This document shows, one piece after another, positions 30,444 through 38,494 of a DNA stretch of 64,000 nt (position 1 is the first letter of the stretch; every line of letters starts with the position of its first letter). Under the pieces are notes generated by a model. That model had not been told where the DNA came from and searched no databases. It was given only the letters and a program-made list of their open reading frames with translations. Source of the DNA: Anaerolineales bacterium (lineage in GTDB: Bacteria > Chloroflexota > Anaerolineae > Anaerolineales > UBA4823); the NCBI GenBank assembly GCA_025057645.1, contig JANXBJ010000009.1, forward strand, positions 1 through 64,000, in the 5' to 3' direction. Position numbers and translations under genes: made by a program.

Positions 30444-31043
30444 ATGATGAAAAAGTTCGCCTTTCTCCTTTTCTCCATCACACTTGCCTTAATTGCGGTG
30501 GGCTGGCTCACCCGCCCGGCTGCCCAGGCAGCGACCGCCAAAGTAAGTTGCCGGGAAGGCAATTTCACCGTGCGCACCGGGCAGACCTTTTATGTCACCT
30601 TGGTCGTCACCGACACGCAAGACCTCTACGCCTGGCAGTTCGATGCGGCGTTTAACCCGCAATACCTGGAATTTGTGACGATGTTGCCGGGCAATCATCT
30701 GCGCTCCGACGGCGCGCAGCACTTCGTTGTCCCGCCGGTCGTGGTGAATGTGGGGTCAACTACCAAAGAGGCGCGCTATGCCGCCGCGACACGGCTGAGC
30801 AAAAATACGGGTGTGAACGGCAGCGGACAGCTCGCCCATGTCATGTTCAAGGCGCTCGAACAAAAGACGGATGGCACGACAATTGACTTGAAAAATATTA
30901 TCCTAGCAGACCGCAATGCGCTCGAAATTGCCAAAGATTACGTCAACAGCGCCGATTGCAAAGTGACCATCCGCGATAACGCCCCGGTGTTCACCCAGCC
31001 ACCAGTGGGCGAGCTGATCTTCTTGCCAGCGGTGATTCGCTAA
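30444..31043 (+). CDS. secreted cohesin-domain protein
   Basis: The 199-residue protein has a signal peptide (1-29, ending AAQA) and a single cohesin domain: VRTGQTFYVTLVVTDTQDLYAWQFDAAF, LEFVTMLPG and the GSGQLAHVMFKAL strand are typical. It ends in ELIFLPAVIR, similar to the YLPLVLRP tail of the protein at 12650, which may be an anchoring or sorting tail. It lies 9 bp after the dockerin gene with a strong AGGAGG, so the two products are probably a matched pair. No further cohesins or cellulases are seen, so this is not a cellulosome locus. ATG at 30444 or 30447 could be used. Confidence 0.87.
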   Translation: MMKKFAFLLFSITLALIAVGWLTRPAAQAATAKVSCREGNFTVRTGQTFYVTLVVTDTQDLYAWQFDAAFNPQYLEFVTMLPGNHLRSDGAQHFVVPPVVVNVGSTTKEARYAAATRLSKNTGVNGSGQLAHVMFKALEQKTDGTTIDLKNIILADRNALEIAKDYVNSADCKVTIRDNAPVFTQPPVGELIFLPAVIR

Positions 31044-31076
31044 ACCCCCCTTCCGTGCGGGGAGAAGGCGGGGATA

Positions 31077-31120
31077 GCAGTTGCTCCCCTCTCTCTGTGC
31101 GGGGAGAGGGGAGCAATTGC
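31077..31120 (+). terminator. long hairpin after the cohesin gene
   Basis: A 17-bp stem with one G:U pair (GCAGTTGCTCCCCTCTC with GAGAGGGGAGCAATTGC) and a 10-nt loop lies 33 bp after the stop. It sits between convergent transcripts and may act on both. Confidence 0.75.
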
Positions 31121-31132
31121 CTTGCTTCAGGC

Positions 31133-31252
31133 TTATCCTTCCTCAACCCACTCCCAATCAGCAGGAACAATGCCAGTGCCGGCACAAGTCTCTAATTCCA
31201 TCTCCAGCACGATAGCCGGAGCAGCGTAGGCTTTTCGCTCTTGTGCGTTCAT
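31133..31252 (-). CDS. 39-residue peptide translationally coupled to the SdrD/GEVED gene
   Basis: ATG (31250-31252) overlaps the stop of the gene at 31249-33336 as ATGA, and AGGAGG (31259-31264) lies 6 bp upstream, an ideal ribosome site. The peptide starts MNAQERKAYAAPAIVLEM and continues ELETCAGTGIVPADWEWVEEG. It has no signal peptide or TM segment, one cysteine (Cys23), and an acidic, Trp-containing C-terminus. The YxxPxI segment at residues 9-14 resembles the leader motif recognised by RiPP recognition elements, but no RiPP maturation gene is in the window. It is too short for most gene finders. Expression together with the surface protein is likely; function is unknown. Confidence 0.72.
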   Translation of the reverse strand: MNAQERKAYAAPAIVLEMELETCAGTGIVPADWEWVEEG

Positions 31253-33336
31253 CCGTTTCCTCCTCTGTTCATTCTTCGACGTCCAAAAAAGGCCGCAGCC
31301 AAGCTTGCCACGAAACTGACCACAGCAAGCCCAACCGCATTGCCGGGTTGAGGAGAGGCTGCGCTCATTTTCTTCAACTCCACCGCCGTGGGACCGAATT
31401 GCCAGTAGTAATCCTCAACCTCGCCGCCGATCACCAAACCGGTCAGGCCTGCGGGATCTTGATCGCAGGAGTTGTATTGGCCCTCTTCTGGAGGGGATAA
31501 CTCATCTCCTCTATAAGGTAATAAACGGAAGCGAGCAAAGACAGATGTATTAGCGAAATTGGGTGGAAGGACAAAGGTGATCTGATGGGTTCCCGGCGTA
31601 AGGTAGATATTGTCGATCACCTTCTCGGTGTAGGTGTTGCTGTTATAGGTGAAACTCTCAGAGAACTGACCATCGTTGCCAAAGTCGTTGTTGGCTTCAT
31701 CGAAATAGTCCACCCAGCCCATCAGACAGGCTGGTCCGCCGCTGACCTTGACTACGACCTTCCCCATACCGCCGCCCCAAGATCCGCTAGGCGTCACCCC
31801 GTCTTCGTCGTTATTCGTGGGATCATCCCCGAAAGCGCTGTTATGAGGCTGGCCATCGTATTCATCATCGCGTGTGTCACCCAACCAGACATCCTCCTCA
31901 CCGCAATTCTCGCCCACTTCTGCACAATTGGGGCGATGGCGAGCACCGTCTTCGGAGAAAAGGGTCAATCCGTATTGCTCGGGTAGATCGCCGTAGTCCA
32001 TGTCGTGGCGCTGGTTACCAAAGGTTAGGGTCGCTTGTTGACCCGGAGCAACCGTTGTAGACTGAGGATTGGGTGTGGTCGGGGAGTAATCCTCGGATTC
32101 TTGTTCCGTCACTGTGTAAGAGCCATGCTGCAATCCTCCAAAGATGAGACTCCCACTCCCGTCTGTGATTCCGCTGGCGATTACTTGATTATTTCGAGAG
32201 AGATCAAATTTCCAGTCGGAGAGAGGAGGCTCGCCTTCATCCCAATTCCCGTCGCCGTCTAAGTCTTCGAACTTATCCACTTTGATCTCACCGTAGGGAG
32301 CGTTGCCGAAGAACAGATCAGCCCAACCGCCGTAACTGACCTGCCCGGTGGTTTGCTCGGTGGGAGTGGTGGGATAATAGCCATCCTGAGGGGTTTCGAC
32401 CGCCTTGAAAGTTTTTGTCTGATTGAAGGGGACGAAGACCAAAAAAGAGATTTTTCCATTTGTACCGGTTGTGCCGCTGCCGATCAGGTTGTTCTGGTTG
32501 TCGTATAGCTTAAAAGTCCAGCCGGGAAGGTAGGGTTCCCCTTCGTCTTTGTCTCCGTCACCGTTTAAATCCTCGAATTTATAGACGCAGATTTCGGCGA
32601 GTTTGGCATTGCCGAATTTTATCTCTTTCGTTTGGTCATAACCCAAAACGACCGACTGGCTGACCCCGGTTGTGGATAAATACCCGGATTGAACAGTTTC
32701 TGTAACGGTATACGTACCGCTGGTCAAATTTCCAAAAGTCAGCGTGCCGGCATTGCTATCACTACCGCTCGTTGAATCACTGCCAATTTGGTTGCCACTG
32801 CTGTTATAGAGGGTAAACGTCCAGCCGTTTAACCATCCCTCACCGCTATCTTTGCTTCCGTTGCCATTCTTGTCCTCGAATTTTCGGACGGTGATCTTGG
32901 AATACTTGGCGTTGCCGAAATTTGCGGTCCAAGATTTTGATTGTTGTCCACCAGAGTATGTCCATTGCTGGCTGAGCGGGGTTGTGTTATACCAGCCGCT
33001 TTGCAGGGTCTCTGTCAGGGTATAGGTACCGGTGCTGCAACTGGTCGAAAAAACTGCTTTCCCTTGCGAATTTGTCATCTTTGTTGCCGTAGTATTATTG
33101 GGGCGGGTTAGGGTAAAGGTCCAGTCCTTTAGCGCACCCTCACCGTCATCTTGAATACCATCACCATCCTTGTCTTCGAATTTGAAAGCGGTAATCGTAA
33201 GGGTACATCCAGTGTCTGTTTCAGCCTGAACGGGGCTTACCCACAGCGTTGCCAAGACAAACACCACAATCAGCGCAAACCCGATGATCTTCCGCAACGA
33301 GGGGCGCCCGGAGAATACAGAACTCTCTCCTCTCAT
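31249..33336 (-). CDS. surface protein with four SdrD-B-like repeats and a GEVED domain
   Basis: The 695-residue protein has a signal peptide (about 16-38, ending VQA) and four successive B-type repeats, each opening with KFEDxDGDGxxDxGE (calcium-loop-like) and ending in xxTVTExxxxGYxxTTP...FGNA. A C-terminal domain (DMDYGDLPEQYG... to LVIGGEVEDYYWQFGP) is a GEVED domain. The C-terminus is a TM helix (NAVGLAVVSFVASLAAAFFG) and a basic tail (RRRMNRGGNG) without LPXTG, so it is probably membrane-anchored or processed by another sortase-like system. The ribosome site AGGAGGT precedes ATG 33336. An adhesin or sheath role is likely. The stop is coupled to the 39-residue gene. Confidence 0.88.
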   Translation of the reverse strand: MRGESSVFSGRPSLRKIIGFALIVVFVLATLWVSPVQAETDTGCTLTITAFKFEDKDGDGIQDDGEGALKDWTFTLTRPNNTTATKMTNSQGKAVFSTSCSTGTYTLTETLQSGWYNTTPLSQQWTYSGGQQSKSWTANFGNAKYSKITVRKFEDKNGNGSKDSGEGWLNGWTFTLYNSSGNQIGSDSTSGSDSNAGTLTFGNLTSGTYTVTETVQSGYLSTTGVSQSVVLGYDQTKEIKFGNAKLAEICVYKFEDLNGDGDKDEGEPYLPGWTFKLYDNQNNLIGSGTTGTNGKISFLVFVPFNQTKTFKAVETPQDGYYPTTPTEQTTGQVSYGGWADLFFGNAPYGEIKVDKFEDLDGDGNWDEGEPPLSDWKFDLSRNNQVIASGITDGSGSLIFGGLQHGSYTVTEQESEDYSPTTPNPQSTTVAPGQQATLTFGNQRHDMDYGDLPEQYGLTLFSEDGARHRPNCAEVGENCGEEDVWLGDTRDDEYDGQPHNSAFGDDPTNNDEDGVTPSGSWGGGMGKVVVKVSGGPACLMGWVDYFDEANNDFGNDGQFSESFTYNSNTYTEKVIDNIYLTPGTHQITFVLPPNFANTSVFARFRLLPYRGDELSPPEEGQYNSCDQDPAGLTGLVIGGEVEDYYWQFGPTAVELKKMSAASPQPGNAVGLAVVSFVASLAAAFFGRRRMNRGGNG

Positions 33337-33473
33337 CGCAACACCTCCTAGTGGCTAAAATCAAATTGTGAGATTCTCCTTTTCGGCAGCCAGACCGTCT
33401 GATCGTCCCCTTAAGACTCTTGGCTTTGCGTCCCCGTCTCGCGGCGGGTTTGCCTTTATCGGTCAGAGGAAAT

Positions 33474-33492
33474 CCGGACTTATAAGGTCCGG
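33474..33492. promoter_or_regulatory. hairpin/palindrome upstream of the SdrD gene
   Basis: CCGGAC and GTCCGG pair around TTATAAG, followed on the plus strand by GTTTTATAATAAC. It could be an operator for the minus-strand gene or part of a terminator for transcripts from the right; the sequence does not decide. Confidence 0.3.
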
Positions 33493-33579
33493 TTTTATAA
33501 TAACAGGTCGACACGCAAAAGGCAATAGGAAAAACGGACTATTTTTATCGCTTTTTATCGCTCGAATCGGACGGTGCCG

Positions 33580-34503
33580 CTAGCGTCTTCGCCCGACACA
33601 ATCCAGTTGATGGACGATTAGACTTAACTCTCCCCTTTGCAGTTGATCCCTTCGCGCCCCGAACCAGGCCTCGAGCCGGGATGGATCGATTGCGTTATGC
33701 CCTCTTAGGGCTTCTTCAACCATCTGGAGAAAGAACTGCAGAAAACGCTCCTCACCCGCAGGGTATTGCCCTTCGACAGAATGCACCACCCAATCCGAAG
33801 CCCCGGCGCGCAGCAGTGTTCCCCCGGCACGTTCAAGTGCGCGCAACAGGCGGCGGCCGCTCAAGGCCCCCGCCGAGGGTTTCTCTCCGGCCCTGCGCTC
33901 TTCCATGGTGCGATGGTAGAACGAAAGGATGCCTTCGTCTAGGGTTTCCTCGATCGGAGGTTCGAGCAGCGTAAGCCCATCAAAGTTGAGAGTGAAGTAG
34001 AACAATCCATCCTTCTTTAAGCAACGCATCAGACCCGGAAGCGTCTCTTCCAAGTTCACTAGATCGAGAAAGGCGTGGGCAATGAGCAGGTCATACCGCT
34101 CTTGAGGAGCAGCCTCTTTCAACCATCGGCTCAACTCTGCGTCCACGAAATTGATGCGGATATCGCGGCTTCGGTCCGAAATTCTCAACCTCTGGCCCTC
34201 GCTCAGGGCCTCTAACCCCATCGCACGCGCCCAGTTGCTTAACCGGCGACGCCCCTCTTCTAAGAAAGTCGCACAGGCGTCTAACGCAGTATAGTCAGCA
34301 TACCGGAGAAAATCCCACTCTATCAGGCGGCGTACCATCGTGCCGATGCCGGCGCCGATTTCTAAAATCTGCCACGGCTGCTCGCAAGTCGCCGGGGGCA
34401 TTGCGGTGACCAAAGTCTTCCACACCGCGCAATTGAGCGAACGATCATCGATCGACTTTTTGACCTCTAGATATTCGATAAAGGCCTGTTCGTCCAAGCG
34501 CAC
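33580..34503 (-). CDS. class I SAM-dependent methyltransferase
   Basis: The 307-residue protein has motif I ILEIGAGIGTMVRRL at about 46-60, the acidic motif II (YTALDA), and a motif IV-like stretch LLIAHAFLDLV. It is last in a three-gene unit with the GT4 glycosyltransferase (5 bp upstream) and the PTPS-like gene (another 9 bp upstream). No specific substrate is recognisable; the context suggests methylation of a pterin or glycoside product. ATG 34503. Confidence 0.8.
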   Translation of the reverse strand: MRLDEQAFIEYLEVKKSIDDRSLNCAVWKTLVTAMPPATCEQPWQILEIGAGIGTMVRRLIEWDFLRYADYTALDACATFLEEGRRRLSNWARAMGLEALSEGQRLRISDRSRDIRINFVDAELSRWLKEAAPQERYDLLIAHAFLDLVNLEETLPGLMRCLKKDGLFYFTLNFDGLTLLEPPIEETLDEGILSFYHRTMEERRAGEKPSAGALSGRRLLRALERAGGTLLRAGASDWVVHSVEGQYPAGEERFLQFFLQMVEEALRGHNAIDPSRLEAWFGARRDQLQRGELSLIVHQLDCVGRRR

Positions 34504-34508
34504 TTTCC

Positions 34509-35600
34509 CTAGTTGAGAAGGCTCAACAAGAACCGGCGAATTTCGGCTGCGCTTTCTCCCCAGGTAGGATGCTGCTCGAAACGCTCCCGAGCTGCAATTC
34601 CCATTTGCGCCAAGCGTCTGCGGTCACTGTGCAATGCTCGCAATTGATCTGCCAAGGCAGCGACATCCCCCGGCTCGACCAGAAAGCCCTCCACTCCTTC
34701 GGAGATCAATTCCCTTGCCCCCCCGCAAGCAGAGCCGATAACCGCTAGACCGTAACGCATTCCGTCCAGGTAGGCAATCCCGAAACCCTCGTGACGTGAC
34801 GGAATGACCATGACATGAGCCTGCCTCAGCAGGTTTTGCAGAGCGCTTTGCTCCACCGCTCCCCAGAATCGCACCCGAGCCTGCAGAGACCTCTTTGTCA
34901 CCCATCGCCGCAGGGAGCGAGCGTAAGCGACATTCCGCCTCTCGTCACCGACAATATCCAGATGGAAAGGGAGGTCTCGCAGGCGGTCCAGGGCACAGAG
35001 CAGCCAGTGCACCCCTTTGCGCGGGATCAAATTGCCGACGAAGATCAAACGCAGCGAAGCACTCCTTTGAGCTCGTTTTTCGATTTCTTCTTTCTCGCAC
35101 CCTCCCGAGAGGTGATCCTTGCCCGGGTAAGCCACCACGCTCGGGATGGAGTGAGCGTTCTTGCGCCAAAGCAGCGCTTGCGCTGTGGAGAGGGTGCTTC
35201 GGCTATTGCAGATCAGGCCATCCAAGCTGTTCAGGAAGAAGCTCTCCAAAGTGCGATAAAGCCATTGCTTCTGCAGACTCTCCGCCTCGCTGCAGCGCAA
35301 ATGGTGAACCAATCCACACAGGACAAAGCGGTTGCGGCGGCGCAGAAGCCAATTGATGCCCACTAGGGAGGGATGATTCAATTCGTCTTCGATCAAGAGC
35401 TCTACTTTCAGGTTGGAAAGTTTTCGCAATAGAGACAGGGAGAAGTTATCGCCGAGGTGGGCTACCTGATTGCGCCATGGAAGAGAGAGGACTTCGATTT
35501 GATCCCCTTGGGCCTGAAGGTACTCCACGATCTTGCGATCGTAAAGATACCCGCCGGTCTGCTGGGCTAGAGAACCGTAAATCACCAAGCCAAGGCGCAT
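34509..35600 (-). CDS. GT4-family glycosyltransferase
   Basis: The 363-residue protein has the two-Rossmann GT-B fold of family 4: an N-terminal acceptor domain starting MRLGLVIYGSLAQQTGGYLYD, the donor-domain strand LRLIFVGNLIPRKGVHWLL at about 183-201, and the nucleotide-sugar motif PSRHEGFGIAYLDGMRYGLAVIG with the family E-x7-E pattern partly altered (EGFGIAYLD). It lies between a PTPS-like protein and a methyltransferase, all within 10 bp of each other, so it may glycosylate the same product. Cytosolic or membrane-associated; acceptor unknown. Confidence 0.85.
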   Translation of the reverse strand: MRLGLVIYGSLAQQTGGYLYDRKIVEYLQAQGDQIEVLSLPWRNQVAHLGDNFSLSLLRKLSNLKVELLIEDELNHPSLVGINWLLRRRNRFVLCGLVHHLRCSEAESLQKQWLYRTLESFFLNSLDGLICNSRSTLSTAQALLWRKNAHSIPSVVAYPGKDHLSGGCEKEEIEKRAQRSASLRLIFVGNLIPRKGVHWLLCALDRLRDLPFHLDIVGDERRNVAYARSLRRWVTKRSLQARVRFWGAVEQSALQNLLRQAHVMVIPSRHEGFGIAYLDGMRYGLAVIGSACGGARELISEGVEGFLVEPGDVAALADQLRALHSDRRRLAQMGIAARERFEQHPTWGESAAEIRRFLLSLLN

Positions 35601-35609
35601 GGAGAGAAG

Positions 35610-35987
35610 TTACACTTCTAAGGTGTAAGAGGCCCAGGCGATCTCGTTTTCCCAAAGCTTAACGGTAATTTGCTTCAAGTTGGGAAATTGCAAACGGACA
35701 CATAGCGTCTCACACAGCAGCCGAGCGAAGCGTTCCAAGCTGGGATTCAACCCGCGGAAAGGGGGCAGCTCGTTCAACGTGCGGTCACGATATTGCGCCA
35801 CCGCTTCTTCCAAAGCTTGCTCTACGGCGACAATATCCACTAGATAGCCATGTTGGTCTAGCTCTTCTCCTTGGAGGAGAAGCTCTAAACGATAATGATG
35901 GGAGTGAAGCTGGTTCTCGGCGCCCCAATCGCCGCCGATCAAATAATGCTGAGCAATGAAGTCCCGTTCCACTCCGAGTTGATACAT
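35610..35987 (-). CDS. 6-pyruvoyltetrahydropterin synthase/QueD-like protein with Glu at the catalytic Cys position
   Basis: The 125-residue protein has the T-fold pattern of the PTPS/QueD family: FIAQH (His14), LHSHHYRLEL with His28 and His30 as zinc ligands, and HGYLVD with Asp51. The catalytic cysteine normally found four residues before the HxH is replaced by Glu24. Cys-to-Glu changes at this point are known in the PTPS-III group, which cleaves dihydroneopterin triphosphate side chains to 6-hydroxymethyl-dihydropterin in folate synthesis; whether this protein belongs there is inference. It heads a tight unit with a glycosyltransferase and a methyltransferase, which is unlike queuosine operons and suggests a modified pterin product. 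Confidence 0.78.
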   Translation of the reverse strand: MYQLGVERDFIAQHYLIGGDWGAENQLHSHHYRLELLLQGEELDQHGYLVDIVAVEQALEEAVAQYRDRTLNELPPFRGLNPSLERFARLLCETLCVRLQFPNLKQITVKLWENEIAWASYTLEV

Positions 35988-36073
35988 AAAAGACCTCCAT
36001 CGGAAAACTTTTCCCTTGCCACCGAGAGTCTCTTGGAAGAGGAGGCTTAGGCTGGCTTAGACCCTGCTTAATT

Positions 36074-37486
36074 TTATCCAAGCCAAAGCAAAGGAATACC
36101 TAGCCACTCGCACAGAGTCTCGACTTCACGGCGGTAATCTCCAAAGGTGAGCACAAAGTGTTGGGTGGTGCCAACCTCAGCGCAGCGGCGTAAAAAGGCC
36201 TCCACCGTAGCGTCTAGACGCAGGATGATATGGGGATAGCCCTCAATGCGCGGTGCTCCACCCAAGCTGCTCCCCTGGGCAGCGATGGCTTGCCAACCGC
36301 CCGGGGTGCAGCGGATTTGCAACAAGGTCACGCGTCCTTTCCTGACAACGAACTGCAGATGCGCTCCCTCGGTCGCATCGGTCTGAGCATACTCGTAATC
36401 CTGAGAGATCCACAGCGAGCCGGGATCGGCCAGTTGAGGGTTTTGTGGGCCAGCGTGTCCCCCGATGATCAGGTTCTCAGCTTCGTCCCAAACCCAAAAC
36501 TCGGCAAAGAAGACTCCTGCGCCGCTCAACCGCTGGAGGATAAAAAGCGCTGTGGCCGCCCCCAAGTCACCTTCCAGACCGATATGGATGTTTCGCTCCC
36601 ACAGCAAAGGAGGATACAGAGCCGGTCGTAACCCAAGACGCTGATGCGTTTCTTCAGCTATATCATTGAAGGAAAGCACATCGATTTTGCGCTTGAGCGC
36701 CAGGTGAGCCAGCCCCAGAGAAGCGCGCGCTGCTCGTCTCAGCGTTGGCTCCGAGACTCCTCGAATGGGAATATTTTGACGCAAGTAGGTGAGAAACTGC
36801 TCAACCTCAGTTTCTTCGACGGCCTCGGCAGCTTCGGTAAGCTGATAGACGGAAAGGGCTTCCACTTGAGGGCCGATCTCGTGGAGCAGGCGAAATTCAT
36901 CGACAAACGTGCTCTGCATTTGCTCATTGCGGTAGGGCAAAAGGCCGAACCGCGCCTTCCGCAAACCCTGGTACACCCCGACCACTCGGGCGAACTGGCT
37001 CAGCTCCGCCAGCACTCTTTCCTGAGTAGGCGAACCATAGGTGAAAAAGAAGGCTTTCTTGAGGTTGCGCAGAGTGCCAAGCCCTTCAAACGTGCCAACC
37101 CACCCCGAGCCACGCAAAACTTCTAGGAAGGAAAGGGAGAGAGGCAGCTTCTGCCAAGGCTGAAAACACCAAATGGCTAGGGGACGGTTGCCCAAAGCGG
37201 AAAGGAAGGGTGCCAGATAGTAATCTTCAGCCCAGACCTGAAAGACCAGAATCACCCCTTCAACCTCGCTGTTGCGCAACTGCCGGCAAGCCGCTTCAAG
37301 GCTTTCCTGCGAGTTCACCGTCCAAATCTGGCTGAGGTTCACACAAGTCCCTAGAGCATTGCGGATCTGATTTGCATCTGCTTCTACCGCTTCTCCGAGG
37401 GCCGGCAGAGCGACAACCGAGTCAAACCATTCTGCACGCAGGAGTACTAAGCCAAGTGGAGCATTGGAACAGGAGACCCGACTCAT
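36074..37486 (-). CDS. L-fucose/L-arabinose isomerase-like protein
   Basis: The 470-residue protein matches the general layout of the fucose/arabinose isomerase fold: an N-terminal Rossmann-like domain with a VEGVILVFQVWAEDYY segment, a central domain, and a C-terminal beta-rich domain (GGHAGPQNPQLADP, GAHLQFVVRKGRVTLLQI). I chose ATG 37486 because GAGG lies about 6 bp upstream; a TTG 12 bp earlier is possible. Specific aldose-ketose substrate is not recognisable and some family members are not isomerases. Being last in the sugar-transport locus supports a role in use of the imported sugar. Confidence 0.72.
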   Translation of the reverse strand: MSRVSCSNAPLGLVLLRAEWFDSVVALPALGEAVEADANQIRNALGTCVNLSQIWTVNSQESLEAACRQLRNSEVEGVILVFQVWAEDYYLAPFLSALGNRPLAIWCFQPWQKLPLSLSFLEVLRGSGWVGTFEGLGTLRNLKKAFFFTYGSPTQERVLAELSQFARVVGVYQGLRKARFGLLPYRNEQMQSTFVDEFRLLHEIGPQVEALSVYQLTEAAEAVEETEVEQFLTYLRQNIPIRGVSEPTLRRAARASLGLAHLALKRKIDVLSFNDIAEETHQRLGLRPALYPPLLWERNIHIGLEGDLGAATALFILQRLSGAGVFFAEFWVWDEAENLIIGGHAGPQNPQLADPGSLWISQDYEYAQTDATEGAHLQFVVRKGRVTLLQIRCTPGGWQAIAAQGSSLGGAPRIEGYPHIILRLDATVEAFLRRCAEVGTTQHFVLTFGDYRREVETLCEWLGIPLLWLG

Positions 37487-37644
37487 TGTTAGCCTCAACC
37501 GACGAGAAAAATCTTCCTGAGATGGATGCTCTCACACACTCCCAAAACCGATCTTAGCAAGACCTTTAGGGCTTAGGATACTTGACTCCATCGTTCAGCT
37601 TACATCCAAAGCTTGGCTTAAAACCAAAGGGCTTGACCGATGAA

Positions 37645-38478
37645 TCACTTAATTGCCCCGCGCGAGAGGCCGCGCACCAGATAGCGCTGAGCCAACAAGG
37701 CAAAGGCTAAAACCGGGACCAACACCATTGAGCCAGAGGCAGCAATGCGGCCCCAAAGAATAGCTCGATTAGTCATAAAACTGGTGATCGTCACCGGCAA
37801 AGTGCGCGCTTCTCGACCAGTTAGGATCACCGCATAGAGAAACTCATTCCAACAATATAAAAAGGCGAGAATAGCCGTGGCAGCTAATCCCGGGGCCACC
37901 AGAGGCAAGCTGATCCTAACCAGCGCCCCTAATCGTGTGCATCCGTCGATCATGGCCGCCTCCTCCAGCTCGACCGGCACATCATCAAAGAAACCGATCA
38001 TCATCCACAGAGCCAGAGGAATGGTGAAAGTCAAGTAAGAAATGATCAATGCCCAACGGGTATCTAGAAGCCTCAGGCCGTTGAACAAAACGTAAAGAGG
38101 CACAATAATGGTGATGGGCGGTAACATCTGCGGCACCAGCGCGCTCATGCGCAACCAGAATGCGCCGCGAAAGCGAAAGCGCGAAAACCCGTAAGCGGCT
38201 AGGCCTCCCAGGAGCAAAGCGATGGCCGTCGTGCTCAGGGCTACCACTAAACTGTTGAGGAAATATTTCTCAAACTGCCCACCGGCAAGCACCTCACGAT
38301 AATTCTGCAAGGTAGGCTCGAAGACCCACACCGGCGGCAAAGTGAAAGTAAGGTTGGGGTCCTTGAAAGAGGTGATGAATAAATACACCAAAGGCGCCAA
38401 AGAAAGGATCACGGCCAGCATGACTAGCACATAAATGCCAATGCGGGTGAGGTAACGCAGCAAACGGTAAGGCGACAT
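37645..38478 (-). CDS. carbohydrate ABC transporter permease (MalG type)
   Basis: The 277-residue membrane protein has about six TM helices and the ATPase-coupling EAA loop (EEAAMIDGCTRLGALVRISLPLVAPGLAA). It is the second permease of the CUT1-type sugar importer, 16 bp after the first permease. AAGGA precedes its ATG at 38478. No ATPase gene is in this locus, so a shared MsmX/MalK-type ATPase is probably used. Confidence 0.93.
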   Translation of the reverse strand: MSPYRLLRYLTRIGIYVLVMLAVILSLAPLVYLFITSFKDPNLTFTLPPVWVFEPTLQNYREVLAGGQFEKYFLNSLVVALSTTAIALLLGGLAAYGFSRFRFRGAFWLRMSALVPQMLPPITIIVPLYVLFNGLRLLDTRWALIISYLTFTIPLALWMMIGFFDDVPVELEEAAMIDGCTRLGALVRISLPLVAPGLAATAILAFLYCWNEFLYAVILTGREARTLPVTITSFMTNRAILWGRIAASGSMVLVPVLAFALLAQRYLVRGLSRGAIK

Positions 38479-38494
38479 TCCTTATGCCCACCTC

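Noticed and set aside
31133..31252. Calling the 39-residue peptide a lasso-peptide precursor
   Set aside because: Only the YxxPxI part matches; the Gly and Thr positions of lasso leaders do not fit and no cyclase, protease or RRE gene is present.
33359..33371. AATCAAATTGTGA, also present at 26917-26929, as a shared operator of the surface-protein genes
   Set aside because: A shared 13-mer is expected by chance many times in 64 kb, and the two positions relative to the genes differ.
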